Shown one piece after another: positions 1-8,249 of a stretch of 64,000 bases of DNA. Source of the DNA: Streptomyces sp. ASQP_92 (GTDB taxonomy: Bacteria > Actinomycetota > Actinomycetes > Streptomycetales > Streptomycetaceae); NCBI RefSeq assembly GCF_025399895.1, contig NZ_JAODUA010000003.1:310001-374000 (forward strand). The letters are read 5' to 3'. Under the pieces are notes generated by a model. The model worked only from the letters and a program-made list of their open reading frames with translations, made no database searches and was not told where the DNA came from. Both the position numbers and the translations under genes were made by a program. How positions within the stretch are numbered: position 1 is the first letter of the stretch; every line of letters begins with the position of its first letter.

Positions 1-1005
1 GGTGCCGTACCGCTCGCCCAGGGCGGCTCGCGACTGGCCGCCGCCCGGGTAGGGCGTCACATCCGCGTCAATCGTCAGGCCGACCGGGAGCGCCAGCGCC
101 GGCGCTCGGCCCGCCGCGCCGAAGTCCAGGATCAGCGCCGAGCGGCCCGAGTCCCGTCCGTACAGCCAGATGCGGCGCGTGGTGAGCTTCGCGTCGGCCG
201 TGTCGTACTGGGCGAGGACCTGCCAGCGGTCGCGGATCGGCGGTCCCTGGGGAGGCGTCGCCACCCCGACGCGTGAGCGGACCGTCGCGGCCAGCTGTTC
301 GGGCAGGGCGTCCCGGCCGAGCCATGCCCGGTCGAGGAGGTGCAGCAGCGCGCACTCCTCGAGCAGCCGCGTCGGCCAGCCCGGCCCGGAACCCGGTATG
401 GCTCCCAACTCCCTTACGCGCGAGGCAAGTCCGGGCGCCTGGGCGTCCACCATGCGGGCCGCCGTCTCCTCCCAGAGGCCGTAGCCGGGGCGCTCGGCCG
501 CCGCGAGGCCGCCGCGCAGCAGGTCCGTGAGGCGTTGCTCTAGCTCGGTTGCTCCGGCGGTGATCCGCTCGGCGCGTTTCTCGGCCCTGCGCCGAGCCGC
601 CTCCGCGTCAACAGGCGCGGCTGGAACGTCCGTTGAGGTCGACGCCGACTTTTCGGCACGGCCCCTTCTGCTCGCCAGCCACTGCTCCGCCCAGTCGGGC
701 GCCGTCCCGTCCGGCACCGCCCGGTCGTCACCGGACCAGAGCAGCAGCAGCCCCACCGCGTGCTTGCACGGGAACTTCCGGCTCGGGCAACTGCACTTGT
801 ACGCCGGGCCACTTGTGTCGAGCACCGTTTGGTACGGCCGGCTGCCGCTGCCCTTGCACAGGCCCCACACCGCGCCCGTCCCGTCGCACCCGCTCTCCGA
901 CCACGGCCCGGCCGTGCCGAGCCTGCTTCCCGCTTTGCGTGACGCATCGTCAGGCGCCAGTGCCAGCACCTGTTCCGCCGTCCAGCGCACCCCCTGCTGA
1001 GTCAT
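1..1005 (-). CDS. SWIM zinc-finger protein (3' part outside window)
   Basis: The frame is open from ATG 1005 to the window edge (335 codons), so the C-terminus is missing. Around residues 66-80 it has the SWIM signature CxCx(6)CxH (visible as CSCPSRKFPCKH). SWIM domains bind zinc and are thought to bind nucleic acid or protein. The rest has no motif I recognise. It is transcribed away from a MoxR/DUF5682/VWA operon, and the two units share a 139-bp gap with paired DNA-damage-type promoters. On the minus strand the predicted -10 lies 7 bp before the ATG, so the mRNA is probably leaderless, which fits the missing Shine-Dalgarno. The family assignment is secure. The role in a stress or conflict module is inferred from context. 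Confidence 0.88.
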   Translation of the reverse strand, partial: MTQQGVRWTAEQVLALAPDDASRKAGSRLGTAGPWSESGCDGTGAVWGLCKGSGSRPYQTVLDTSGPAYKCSCPSRKFPCKHAVGLLLLWSGDDRAVPDGTAPDWAEQWLASRRGRAEKSASTSTDVPAAPVDAEAARRRAEKRAERITAGATELEQRLTDLLRGGLAAAERPGYGLWEETAARMVDAQAPGLASRVRELGAIPGSGPGWPTRLLEECALLHLLDRAWLGRDALPEQLAATVRSRVGVATPPQGPPIRDRWQVLAQYDTADAKLTTRRIWLYGRDSGRSALILDFGAAGRAPALALPVGLTIDADVTPYPGGGQSRAALGERYGT

Positions 1006-1012
1006 GTCCCCG

Positions 1013-1035
1013 AAGGTACGGGCGGCCACTGACAA
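1013..1035 (-). promoter_or_regulatory. RecA-NDp/PafBC-type promoter of the SWIM gene
   Basis: On the minus strand TTGTCAGTG is followed by 8 bp and then TACCTT. This matches the RecA-independent DNA-damage promoter consensus tTGTCRgtg-N8-TAnnnT known from mycobacteria and streptomycetes and attributed to PafBC. The upstream box lies in the left arm of a perfect 12-bp inverted repeat (1026-1037 and 1072-1083). The expected start site falls at about 1005-1007, on the start codon. Confidence 0.75.
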
Positions 1036-1073
1036 TCGGCTCTGACCTGCGGCGATGACCTGCGCGAGGGTGA

Positions 1074-1096
1074 TTGTCAGTGGTGTGGTGCACGGT
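1074..1096 (+). promoter_or_regulatory. RecA-NDp/PafBC-type promoter of the MoxR operon
   Basis: On the plus strand TTGTCAGTG (1074-1082) is followed by 8 bp and CACGGT (1091-1096). The upstream box is perfect and the -10 matches TAGGGT at 4 of 6 positions. It mirrors the minus-strand promoter at 1013-1035, so one inverted repeat could serve two divergent promoters. It would give a leader of about 40 nt before ATG 1145. Confidence 0.65.
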
Positions 1097-1144
1097 GGAG
1101 ACCACAAGCCGGTCGAACGTCTCGAACGACCTGGAGGGGGAGCC

Positions 1145-2293
1145 ATGACCATGTCCGAAATCGAGTCCGACATCGAATCCGAGAACACCGGATCGCACGC
1201 CGAGGCCGCGACGGATGAGGCCCTGCGGCCGCACGCCGAGCAGGCCTTCGCCGGCGAACTGGCCGCGCTCGCGGCCGCCGACGACCGCCCGCGCCCGGCC
1301 CGTTGGCGGCTCTCGCCGTGGGCGGTCGCCACCTATCTGCTCGGTGGCACCCTGTCCGACGGGACCGTGATCACACCGAAGTACGTGGGGCCCCGGCGCA
1401 TCGTCGAGGTCGCCGTCACCACCTTGGCCACCGACCGCGCGCTGCTCCTGCTCGGCGTGCCCGGCACCGCGAAGACATGGGTGTCGGAGCACCTCGCGGC
1501 GGCCGTCAGCGGTGATTCCACGCTGCTCGTGCAGGGCACCGCGGGCACGCCCGAGGAAGCCATCCGCTACGGCTGGAACTACGCCCAACTCCTCGCGCAC
1601 GGCCCCAGCCGCGCCGCGCTCGTGCCCAGCCCGATCATGCGAGCCATGGCGGACGGCATGACCGCCCGGGTCGAGGAGCTCACCCGCATCCCCGCCGACG
1701 TGCAGGACTCGCTGATCACGATCCTGTCCGAGAAGACGCTGCCCATCCCGGAGCTGGGCGCCGAGACCCAGGCCGTGCGGGGCTTCAACCTCATCGCCAC
1801 GGCCAATGACCGCGACCGCGGCGTGAATGAGCTGTCCAGCGCGCTGCGGCGCCGCTTCAACACCGTCGTCCTGCCGCTGCCCGCGACCGCCGAGGCCGAG
1901 GTCGACATCGTCTCGCGCCGGGTCGACCAGCTCGGCCGCTCGCTCGACCTGCCCGCCGTGCCCGACGGAATGGCGGAGATCCACCGGGTCGTCACCGTCT
2001 TCCGCGAGCTGCGCGACGGGGTGACCGCCGACGGGCGCACCAAGCTCAAGTCCCCCTCGGGGACGCTCTCCACGGCCGAGGCCATCTCCGTGGTGACCGG
2101 GGGTCTCGCGCTCGCATCGCACTTCGGGGACGGCGTGCTCAGGGCGGGGGACGTCGCCGCCGGCATCCTCGGCGCGGTGGTGCGCGACCCTGCGGCCGAC
2201 CGGGTCATCTGGCAGGAGTACCTGGAGACCGTGGTCCGTGAGCGGGACGGTTGGAAGGACTTCTACCGCGCCTGCCGCGAGGTGTCCGCATGA
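1145..2293 (+). CDS. MoxR-like AAA+ ATPase
   Basis: 382 aa. MoxR ATPases act as chaperones that remodel partners, usually together with VWA proteins. Seen: Walker A GVPGTAKT at about residues 104-111, a Walker-B-like segment with EE instead of the usual DE (VEELTRIP), sensor 1 LIATAND, and an arginine-finger segment SSALRRRFN. ATG 1145 was chosen because GGAGGGGG precedes it. A further upstream start at 1055 would run through the predicted promoter. The gene overlaps the DUF5682 gene by 4 nt (ATGA), so the two are translationally coupled. The N-terminal ~70 residues are acidic and look disordered. The family call is firm; the substrate is unknown. Confidence 0.9.
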   Translation: MTMSEIESDIESENTGSHAEAATDEALRPHAEQAFAGELAALAAADDRPRPARWRLSPWAVATYLLGGTLSDGTVITPKYVGPRRIVEVAVTTLATDRALLLLGVPGTAKTWVSEHLAAAVSGDSTLLVQGTAGTPEEAIRYGWNYAQLLAHGPSRAALVPSPIMRAMADGMTARVEELTRIPADVQDSLITILSEKTLPIPELGAETQAVRGFNLIATANDRDRGVNELSSALRRRFNTVVLPLPATAEAEVDIVSRRVDQLGRSLDLPAVPDGMAEIHRVVTVFRELRDGVTADGRTKLKSPSGTLSTAEAISVVTGGLALASHFGDGVLRAGDVAAGILGAVVRDPAADRVIWQEYLETVVRERDGWKDFYRACREVSA

Positions 2294-4686
2294 CGGCGCG
2301 TGCCACCGCGCCGGGGCCCCTGCTGCTCGGGGTGCGCCATCACGGGCCGGGTTCGGCCCGTGCGGTGCTGGCCGCGCTTGAGGCCGCCCGGCCGCGCGCG
2401 GTGCTCATCGAGGGGCCGCCGGAGGGCGACGCCCTGCTGGACCTGGCCGCCGACGACGCGATGCGGCCGCCGGTCGCGCTGCTCGCCCATGTCGTCGACG
2501 ACCCCGGGCGGGCCGCGTTCTGGCCGATGGCCGAGTTCTCGCCGGAATGGGTGGCGATCCGCTGGGCCCTGTCGCACGGCGCGCCGGTCCGCTTCATCGA
2601 CCTGCCCGCCGCCCACTCGCTCGCCATCGGCGAGGAGGGGGAGCCGCAGGAGGGCGGGCCGCGGATCGACCCCATCGGAGCGCTCGCGGAGACCGCCGGA
2701 TACGACGACCCGGAGCGCTGGTGGGAGGACGTCGTCGAGCACCGGGACGCGGCGGCGGACCCCGCGGCGCCGTTCGCCGCGCTCGGCGAGGCCATGGGCG
2801 TACTGCGCGAGACGTACGGCGACGGAGGCCATCCGCGCGACCTGGTCCGCGAGGCCCATATGCGGCAGCAACTGCGCGCCGCCACAAGGGAGTTCGGGGC
2901 CGAGGTCGCCGTCGTCTGCGGGGCCTGGCACGTCCCCGCGCTGGCCGGCGGGTTCACCGTGGCGGCCGACCGCGCCCTGCTCAAGGGGCTGCCCAAGGTC
3001 AAGGCCGAGCTGACCTGGGTGCCCTGGACGCACCGCAGGCTCGCCCGGCGCAGTGGCTACGGCGCGGGCATCGACTCGCCGGGCTGGTACGGGCATCTGT
3101 TCGGCGCCCGGGACCGGCCGGTCGAGCGGTGGATGACCAAGGTGGCCGGGCTGCTGCGCGAGGAGGACTACGCGATCTCCTCGGCCCATGTCATCGAGGC
3201 CGTCCGGCTCGCCACAACGCTCGCCGCCATGCGGGGACGCCCGCTGCCCGGCCTCGCCGAGACCACCGACGCCGTACGGGCCGTGCTGTGCGAGGGCTCC
3301 GATGTGCCGCTCGGCCTGATCCAGGAACGGCTGATCGTGGGCGATGTGCTGGGCGAGGTGCCCGACGCGGCGCCCGCCGTCCCGCTCCAGCGCGATCTCG
3401 TACGGACCCAGCGCGGCCTGCGGCTCAAACCGGAGGCCCTGGAGCGGGAGTTGGAGCTGGATCTGCGCAAGGAGACCGACGCGGGCCGCAGCAGACTGCT
3501 GCACCGGCTGCGGCTGCTCGGCATCGACTGGGGCGAGCCGGTCCGGGCGCGCTCCACCGGCACCTTCCGCGAGAACTGGCGGCTGCGCTGGGAGCCCGAA
3601 CTGTCGGTGCGGGTCGCCGAAGCCGGAGTGTGGGGCACCACCGTCCTGGGCGCCGCCACCGCGAAGGCCGAGTCGCGGGCCGTCGCCACGACGGCGCTCG
3701 TCGAGATCACCTCGCTCGCCGAGCAGTGCCTCCTGGCCGAACTGCCCGACGCGCTGCCGGTGGTGATGCGCGCGCTCGCCGACCGGGCCGCGCTCGACAC
3801 CGACGTCGCCCACCTCGCCCAAGCCCTGCCCGCGCTCGCCCGCACCCTGCGCTACGGAGACGTCCGCGGCACCACCACCGAAGGCCTTGCCGAGGTCGCG
3901 GCGGGCCTCGCCGAGCGGATCTGCGTCGGCCTGCCGCCCGCCTGCGCCGGTCTCGACGCGGACGGCGCCGCCGAGATGCGCACCCACCTCGACGCCGTCC
4001 ACACCGCGACGGCGCTGCTGGCGGACCCGGCCGGCACCGGCGCGGGCGGGCTCCGCGAGCGCTGGTCCTCGGTGCTCGCCCGGCTCGCCGCGCGCGACAC
4101 CGTTCCCGGCCTCCTGCGCGGCCGCGCGGTGCGGCTGCTGCTCGACGACGGCCGCATCGAGAGCGAGGACGCGGCCCGCCACATGAGCCTCGCCCTCTCC
4201 CCGGGCACGGCCCCCGCCGACGCGGCCGCATGGATCGAGGGCTTCGTCGGCGGGGCGTCGGGCGGCGGCATGCTCCTGGTCCACGACGAGCGGCTGCGCG
4301 GCCTCGTCGACGGCTGGCTGACGGGCGTGGCGCCGGAGGCTTTCACCGACGTACTGCCGCTGCTGCGCCGGACGTTCGCCGCCTACGAGGCGGGCGTGCG
4401 GCGCACCCTGGGGGAGCTGGTGCGCCGGGGGCCCGCCGTGCGACCCGGGCCCGGCGACGCCACCGCCCCCGGCTTCGGCTCCGGCCTCGACACGGCCCGC
4501 GCCGACGCCGTACTGCCCCTGGTGGCCCTGCTCCTGGGCCGGACAGACCCCGGCGACTCCCGCAGACCCGACGACCCGAACGGACCCGACGCGCTTGTCC
4601 GACGCACCGACCTCGCCCGACGCGACGCCCCTGCCGGACCCGACGACCTCGATGACACCAACAGCCTTGTGGGGGTGGGGAATTGA
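2290..4686 (+). CDS. DUF5682 family protein, TraB/Tiki-like N-terminus
   Basis: 798 aa, the middle gene of the MoxR-DUF5682-VWA operon, starting at ATG 2290 inside the MoxR stop. I recognise it as DUF5682, which has no established function. The N-terminus has GVRHHGPGS (about residues 14-22), then PRAVLIEGPPEG (about 36-47), and later VVCGAWHVPAL (about 208-218). The spacing and character resemble the TraB/PrgY/Tiki superfamily (G-x-x-H ... P-x-x-V-x-x-E ... GAxH), whose members include metalloproteases. The remaining ~550 residues are Ala/Leu/Arg-rich and probably helical. The last ~40 residues are low-complexity Asp/Pro/Arg. The operon suggests it is the effector or client of the MoxR-VWA pair. 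The superfamily link is inference. Confidence 0.8.
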   Translation: MTARATAPGPLLLGVRHHGPGSARAVLAALEAARPRAVLIEGPPEGDALLDLAADDAMRPPVALLAHVVDDPGRAAFWPMAEFSPEWVAIRWALSHGAPVRFIDLPAAHSLAIGEEGEPQEGGPRIDPIGALAETAGYDDPERWWEDVVEHRDAAADPAAPFAALGEAMGVLRETYGDGGHPRDLVREAHMRQQLRAATREFGAEVAVVCGAWHVPALAGGFTVAADRALLKGLPKVKAELTWVPWTHRRLARRSGYGAGIDSPGWYGHLFGARDRPVERWMTKVAGLLREEDYAISSAHVIEAVRLATTLAAMRGRPLPGLAETTDAVRAVLCEGSDVPLGLIQERLIVGDVLGEVPDAAPAVPLQRDLVRTQRGLRLKPEALERELELDLRKETDAGRSRLLHRLRLLGIDWGEPVRARSTGTFRENWRLRWEPELSVRVAEAGVWGTTVLGAATAKAESRAVATTALVEITSLAEQCLLAELPDALPVVMRALADRAALDTDVAHLAQALPALARTLRYGDVRGTTTEGLAEVAAGLAERICVGLPPACAGLDADGAAEMRTHLDAVHTATALLADPAGTGAGGLRERWSSVLARLAARDTVPGLLRGRAVRLLLDDGRIESEDAARHMSLALSPGTAPADAAAWIEGFVGGASGGGMLLVHDERLRGLVDGWLTGVAPEAFTDVLPLLRRTFAAYEAGVRRTLGELVRRGPAVRPGPGDATAPGFGSGLDTARADAVLPLVALLLGRTDPGDSRRPDDPNGPDALVRRTDLARRDAPAGPDDLDDTNSLVGVGN

Positions 4687-5840
4687 TGACCAGCACGCCA
4701 CCAAGTACTGACGAGCGGCTGCGCCGCTGGCGGCTGGTGCTGGGCGGGGAGCCCGGCGCCGAGGGCACCGGCCGCGCGCTCACCGGACAGGACGCCGCCA
4801 TGGACGGCGCGCTCGCCGCGCTCTACGGCCTCGGCAAGGGCACGGCCAAGGACCGCGGTGCCGGGCTCGGCGCGTCCGCGCTCTCCGTCGCCCGCTGGCT
4901 GGGGGACATCCGCGGGTACTTCCCGAGCTCCGTGGTGCAGATCATGCAGCGCGACGCCATCGAGCGGCTCGGCCTCGCCACGCTGCTCCTGGAGCCGGAG
5001 ATGCTGGAGGCGGTCGAGGCCGACGTCCATCTCGTCGGCACCCTGCTCTCCCTCAACAAGGCGATGCCCGAGACCACCCGGGAGACCGCCCGCGCCGTGG
5101 TGCGCAAGGTCGTCGAGGACCTGGAGAAGCGCCTCGCCACCCGCACCCGGGCCACCCTCACCGGCGCCCTGGACCGCAGCGCCCGCATCAGCCGGCCCCG
5201 CCACCGCGACATCGACTGGGACCGCACCATCAGGGCCAACCTCAAGAACTATCTGCCCGACCACCACACCGTCGTGCCCGAGCGGCTCATCGGGTACGGG
5301 CGGGCCGCGCGGGGGGTGAAGAAGGACGTCGTGCTGTGCATCGACCAGTCCGGCTCGATGGCCGCGTCCGTCGTCTACGCCTCCGTCTTCGGCGCCGTGC
5401 TCGCCTCGATGCGCTCGATCGCGACGCGCCTGGTGGTCTTCGACACCGCCGTCGTCGACCTCACCGACCAGCTCGACGACCCCGTCGACGTCCTGTTCGG
5501 CACCCAGCTCGGCGGCGGCACCGACATCAACCGGGCGCTGGCGTACTGCCAGTCGCAGATCACCCGCCCCGCGGACACGGTGGTCGTTCTGATCAGTGAT
5601 CTTTACGAGGGCGGGATACGGGACGAGATGCTGAAGCGGGTCGCCGCGATGAAGGCGTCGGGGGTGCAGTTCGTGGCCCTGCTCGCGCTCTCCGACGAAG
5701 GCGCCCCCGCATACGACCGCGAGCATGCCGCGGCCCTGGCCGCTCTGGGTGCCCCGGCCTTCGCCTGCACGCCCGATCTGTTCCCCGAGGTGATGGCCGC
5801 GGCGATCGAGCGGCGGCCGCTGCCGATACCCGAGGCGTGA
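4686..5840 (+). CDS. VWA-domain protein (CoxE/MoxR-partner type)
   Basis: 384 aa; ATG 4686 shares one base with the DUF5682 stop and follows a GGGGGTGGGG stretch. The N-terminal half is helical. The C-terminal half is a von Willebrand A domain with an intact metal site: D-x-S-x-S (IDQSGSM, about residues 219-225), a downstream threonine in GGGTDIN (about 275-281) and ISDLYEGG. Such VWA proteins work with a MoxR ATPase, as in CoxD/CoxE and RavA/ViaA, to load metals or remodel a third protein. It closes the operon; 229 bp follow before sucC. Confidence 0.9.
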   Translation: MTSTPPSTDERLRRWRLVLGGEPGAEGTGRALTGQDAAMDGALAALYGLGKGTAKDRGAGLGASALSVARWLGDIRGYFPSSVVQIMQRDAIERLGLATLLLEPEMLEAVEADVHLVGTLLSLNKAMPETTRETARAVVRKVVEDLEKRLATRTRATLTGALDRSARISRPRHRDIDWDRTIRANLKNYLPDHHTVVPERLIGYGRAARGVKKDVVLCIDQSGSMAASVVYASVFGAVLASMRSIATRLVVFDTAVVDLTDQLDDPVDVLFGTQLGGGTDINRALAYCQSQITRPADTVVVLISDLYEGGIRDEMLKRVAAMKASGVQFVALLALSDEGAPAYDREHAAALAALGAPAFACTPDLFPEVMAAAIERRPLPIPEA

Positions 5841-5869
5841 GGGAGGTCCGCCGCGACGCGCGCCGACCA

Positions 5870-5942
5870 GGTGATCTGTGACAGGTATCACCGCCCAGGT
5901 GTGATCTGCGATTTAGGGAGCCAGGGCCTGCGGAGATAACCT
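5870..5942 (+). promoter_or_regulatory. sucCD upstream region with spaced direct repeats
   Basis: GTGATCTGTGA (5871-5881) and GTGATCTGCGA (5901-5911) match at 10 of 11 positions and lie exactly 30 bp apart, about three helical turns, on the same face of DNA. The first copy also sits in an inverted repeat GGTGAT-N11-ATCACC (5870-5892). A TAACCT -10-like hexamer lies at 5937-5942 with only a weak TTAGGG upstream. It is likely an operator/promoter for sucCD; the regulator is unknown. Confidence 0.5.
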
Positions 5943-6069
5943 GCGAGACGGACATGCCGCGTACTCGGACCGTGTACGCCTCCCTCAGTGACAGCGCCGT
6001 CACGTTGCCCTTCGCGGCACGCCCAGCAGACAACGCAACCGCGATACCACTGAAAAGGGACGGACGCGC

Positions 6070-7248
6070 GTGGACCTGTTCGAGTACCAGGCGAGGGACC
6101 TCTTCGCCAAGCACGGTGTACCGGTGCTGGCCGGTGAAGTGATCGACACGCCTGAGGCGGCGCGCGAGGCCACTGAGCGTCTCGGCGGCAAGTCGGTCGT
6201 CAAGGCGCAGGTGAAGGTCGGTGGCCGCGGCAAGGCCGGCGGCGTGAAGCTGGCCGCCAACGCGGACGAGGCCGTCGCCCGCGCCACCGACATCCTCGGC
6301 ATGGACATCAAGGGCCACACGGTCCACAAGGTGATGATCGCCGAGCTGTCCCCCGAGATCGAGGCGGAGTACTACGTCTCGTACCTCCTCGACCGCACCA
6401 ACCGCACCTTCCTCGCCATGGCGTCGGTGCAGGGCGGCATGGACATCGAGGAGGTCGCGGAGAAGACCCCCGAGGCCCTCGCGAAGGTCCCGGTCAACGC
6501 CGTCGACGGCGTCGACATCGAGAAGGCCCGCGAGATCGTGGCCCAGGCGAAGTTCCCGGCCGACGTGGCCGAGGGCGTCGCCGAGGCCATGGTGACCCTG
6601 TGGAAGACCTTCGTCGCCGAGGACGCGCTCCTCGTCGAGGTCAACCCGCTGGTGAAGACCAAGGACGGCCGCATCCTCGCCCTCGATGGCAAGGTGTCGC
6701 TGGACGAGAACGCCGAGTTCCGTCAGCCCGAGCACGAGGCGCTCGAGGACAAGGCCGCGGCCAACCCCCTCGAGGCGGCCGCCAAGGCCAAGAACCTCAA
6801 CTACGTGAAGCTCGACGGCGAGGTCGGCATCATCGGCAACGGCGCGGGTCTCGTCATGAGCACCCTGGACGTCGTCGCGTACGCCGGTGAGAACCACGGC
6901 GGCGTGAAGCCGGCCAACTTCCTCGACATCGGCGGCGGCGCGTCCGCCCAGGTGATGGCGAACGGCCTGGAGATCATCCTCGGCGACGAGGACGTCAAGT
7001 CCGTGTTCGTCAACGTCTTCGGCGGCATCACCGCCTGCGACGAGGTCGCCAACGGCATCATCCAGGCGCTGGCCCTCCTCGCCGACAAGGGCGAAGAGGT
7101 CACCAAGCCGCTGGTCGTCCGTCTCGACGGCAACAACGCGGAGCTGGGTCGCAAGATCCTCAGCGACGCCAACCACCCGCTCGTGCAGCGCGTGGACACC
7201 ATGGACGGCGCGGCCGACAAGGCCGCCGAGCTCGCGGCTGCGAAGTAA
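6070..7248 (+). CDS. sucC: Succinyl-CoA synthetase beta subunit
   Basis: 392 aa, the usual length. With SucD it interconverts succinyl-CoA and succinate while making ADP or GTP into the triphosphate in the TCA cycle. The protein opens with the family's [16 protein letters not shown] and continues through an ATP-grasp fold ([15 protein letters not shown]) to the C-terminal ligase domain with the nucleotide/CoA loop [17 protein letters not shown] 6070 is the start because the conserved N-terminus begins there. sucD follows after 22 bp, so this is one operon. The window also carries sdhCDAB and mdh. Confidence 0.97.
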   Translation: MDLFEYQARDLFAKHGVPVLAGEVIDTPEAAREATERLGGKSVVKAQVKVGGRGKAGGVKLAANADEAVARATDILGMDIKGHTVHKVMIAELSPEIEAEYYVSYLLDRTNRTFLAMASVQGGMDIEEVAEKTPEALAKVPVNAVDGVDIEKAREIVAQAKFPADVAEGVAEAMVTLWKTFVAEDALLVEVNPLVKTKDGRILALDGKVSLDENAEFRQPEHEALEDKAAANPLEAAAKAKNLNYVKLDGEVGIIGNGAGLVMSTLDVVAYAGENHGGVKPANFLDIGGGASAQVMANGLEIILGDEDVKSVFVNVFGGITACDEVANGIIQALALLADKGEEVTKPLVVRLDGNNAELGRKILSDANHPLVQRVDTMDGAADKAAELAAAK

Positions 7249-7270
7249 GGGAAGAGGTTAAGACACCACC

Positions 7271-8155
7271 ATGGCTATCTTCCTCACCAAGGACAGCAAG
7301 GTCATCGTCCAGGGCATGACCGGCGCCACGGGCATGAAGCACACCAAGCTCATGCTGGCCGACGGCACCAACATCGTCGGTGGCGTGAACCCGCGCAAGG
7401 CCGGCACCTCCGTCGACTTCGACGGCACCGACGTTCCGGTCTTTGGCTCCGTCAAGGAAGCGATGGAGAAGACGGGCGCCGACGTCTCCGTCCTCTTCGT
7501 GCCGCCGGCCCATGCCAAGGCCGCCGTCGTCGAGGCGATCGACGCCGAGATCGGTCTCGCCGTCGTCATCACCGAGGGCATCGCGGTGCACGACTCCGCC
7601 GCCTTCTGGGCGTACGCGAACTCCAAGGGCAACAAGACCCGCATCATCGGCCCGAACTGCCCCGGTCTGATCACGCCGGGCCAGTCCAACGCCGGCATCA
7701 TCCCGGGCGACATCACCAAGCCGGGCCGTATCGGCTTGGTGTCGAAGTCCGGCACGCTGACGTACCAGATGATGTACGAGCTGCGTGACATCGGCTTCTC
7801 GTCCGCCGTCGGCATCGGTGGCGACCCGGTCATCGGCACCACGCACATCGACGCGCTCGCCGCGTTCGAGGCCGACCCCGAGACCGACCTGATCGTGATG
7901 ATCGGCGAGATCGGCGGCGACGCCGAGGAGCGTGCGGCCGACTACATCAAGGCCAACGTCACCAAGCCGGTCGTCGGCTACGTCGCGGGCTTCACCGCGC
8001 CCGAGGGCAAGACCATGGGCCACGCCGGCGCCATCGTCTCCGGCTCCTCCGGCACCGCCCAGGCGAAGAAGGAGGCCCTGGAGGCCGCCGGCGTCAAGGT
8101 CGGCAAGACGCCGACCGAGACCGCCAAGCTCGCGCGCGCCATCCTCGGCAGCTGA
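7271..8155 (+). CDS. sucD: Succinyl-CoA synthetase alpha subunit
   Basis: 294 aa, full length. This subunit binds CoA and carries the phosphohistidine that relays phosphate. Seen: an N-terminal Rossmann CoA-binding domain (VQGMTGATG), the conserved [11 protein letters not shown] segment, and the active-site histidine in GHAGAIVSG near residue 250. AAGGGAAGAGG precedes ATG 7271. A strong hairpin 40 bp after the stop ends the operon. Confidence 0.97.
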   Translation: MAIFLTKDSKVIVQGMTGATGMKHTKLMLADGTNIVGGVNPRKAGTSVDFDGTDVPVFGSVKEAMEKTGADVSVLFVPPAHAKAAVVEAIDAEIGLAVVITEGIAVHDSAAFWAYANSKGNKTRIIGPNCPGLITPGQSNAGIIPGDITKPGRIGLVSKSGTLTYQMMYELRDIGFSSAVGIGGDPVIGTTHIDALAAFEADPETDLIVMIGEIGGDAEERAADYIKANVTKPVVGYVAGFTAPEGKTMGHAGAIVSGSSGTAQAKKEALEAAGVKVGKTPTETAKLARAILGS

Positions 8156-8195
8156 GCACCGCCTTGGGGAGCTGAGTTCCCCGAGTACGCGTCAA

Positions 8196-8225
8196 GGGCC
8201 CGCACCCCTCAGGGGGTGCGGGCCC
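8196..8225. terminator. Hairpin terminator between sucD and a convergent gene
   Basis: A perfect 13-bp stem (8196-8208 with 8213-8225) encloses a 4-nt loop, TCAG. There is no long T-run, which is usual in streptomycetes. It lies between the convergent ends of sucD and the regulator at 8250-9854, so it may work in both directions. Confidence 0.8.
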
Positions 8226-8249
8226 TCGTGCGTTCCCGGCCGCGGACGG

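Noticed and set aside
1110..1130. LexA box in the SWIM/MoxR gap
   Set aside because: TCGAACG is repeated directly, not inverted, so it does not form a GAAC-N4-GTTC palindrome.
2263..4704. An 813-codon open frame opposite the DUF5682 gene
   Set aside because: It is a high-GC shadow: the codon third-position pattern and motifs belong to the plus-strand gene, and it has low-complexity Gly/Arg/Ala composition with no recognisable domain.
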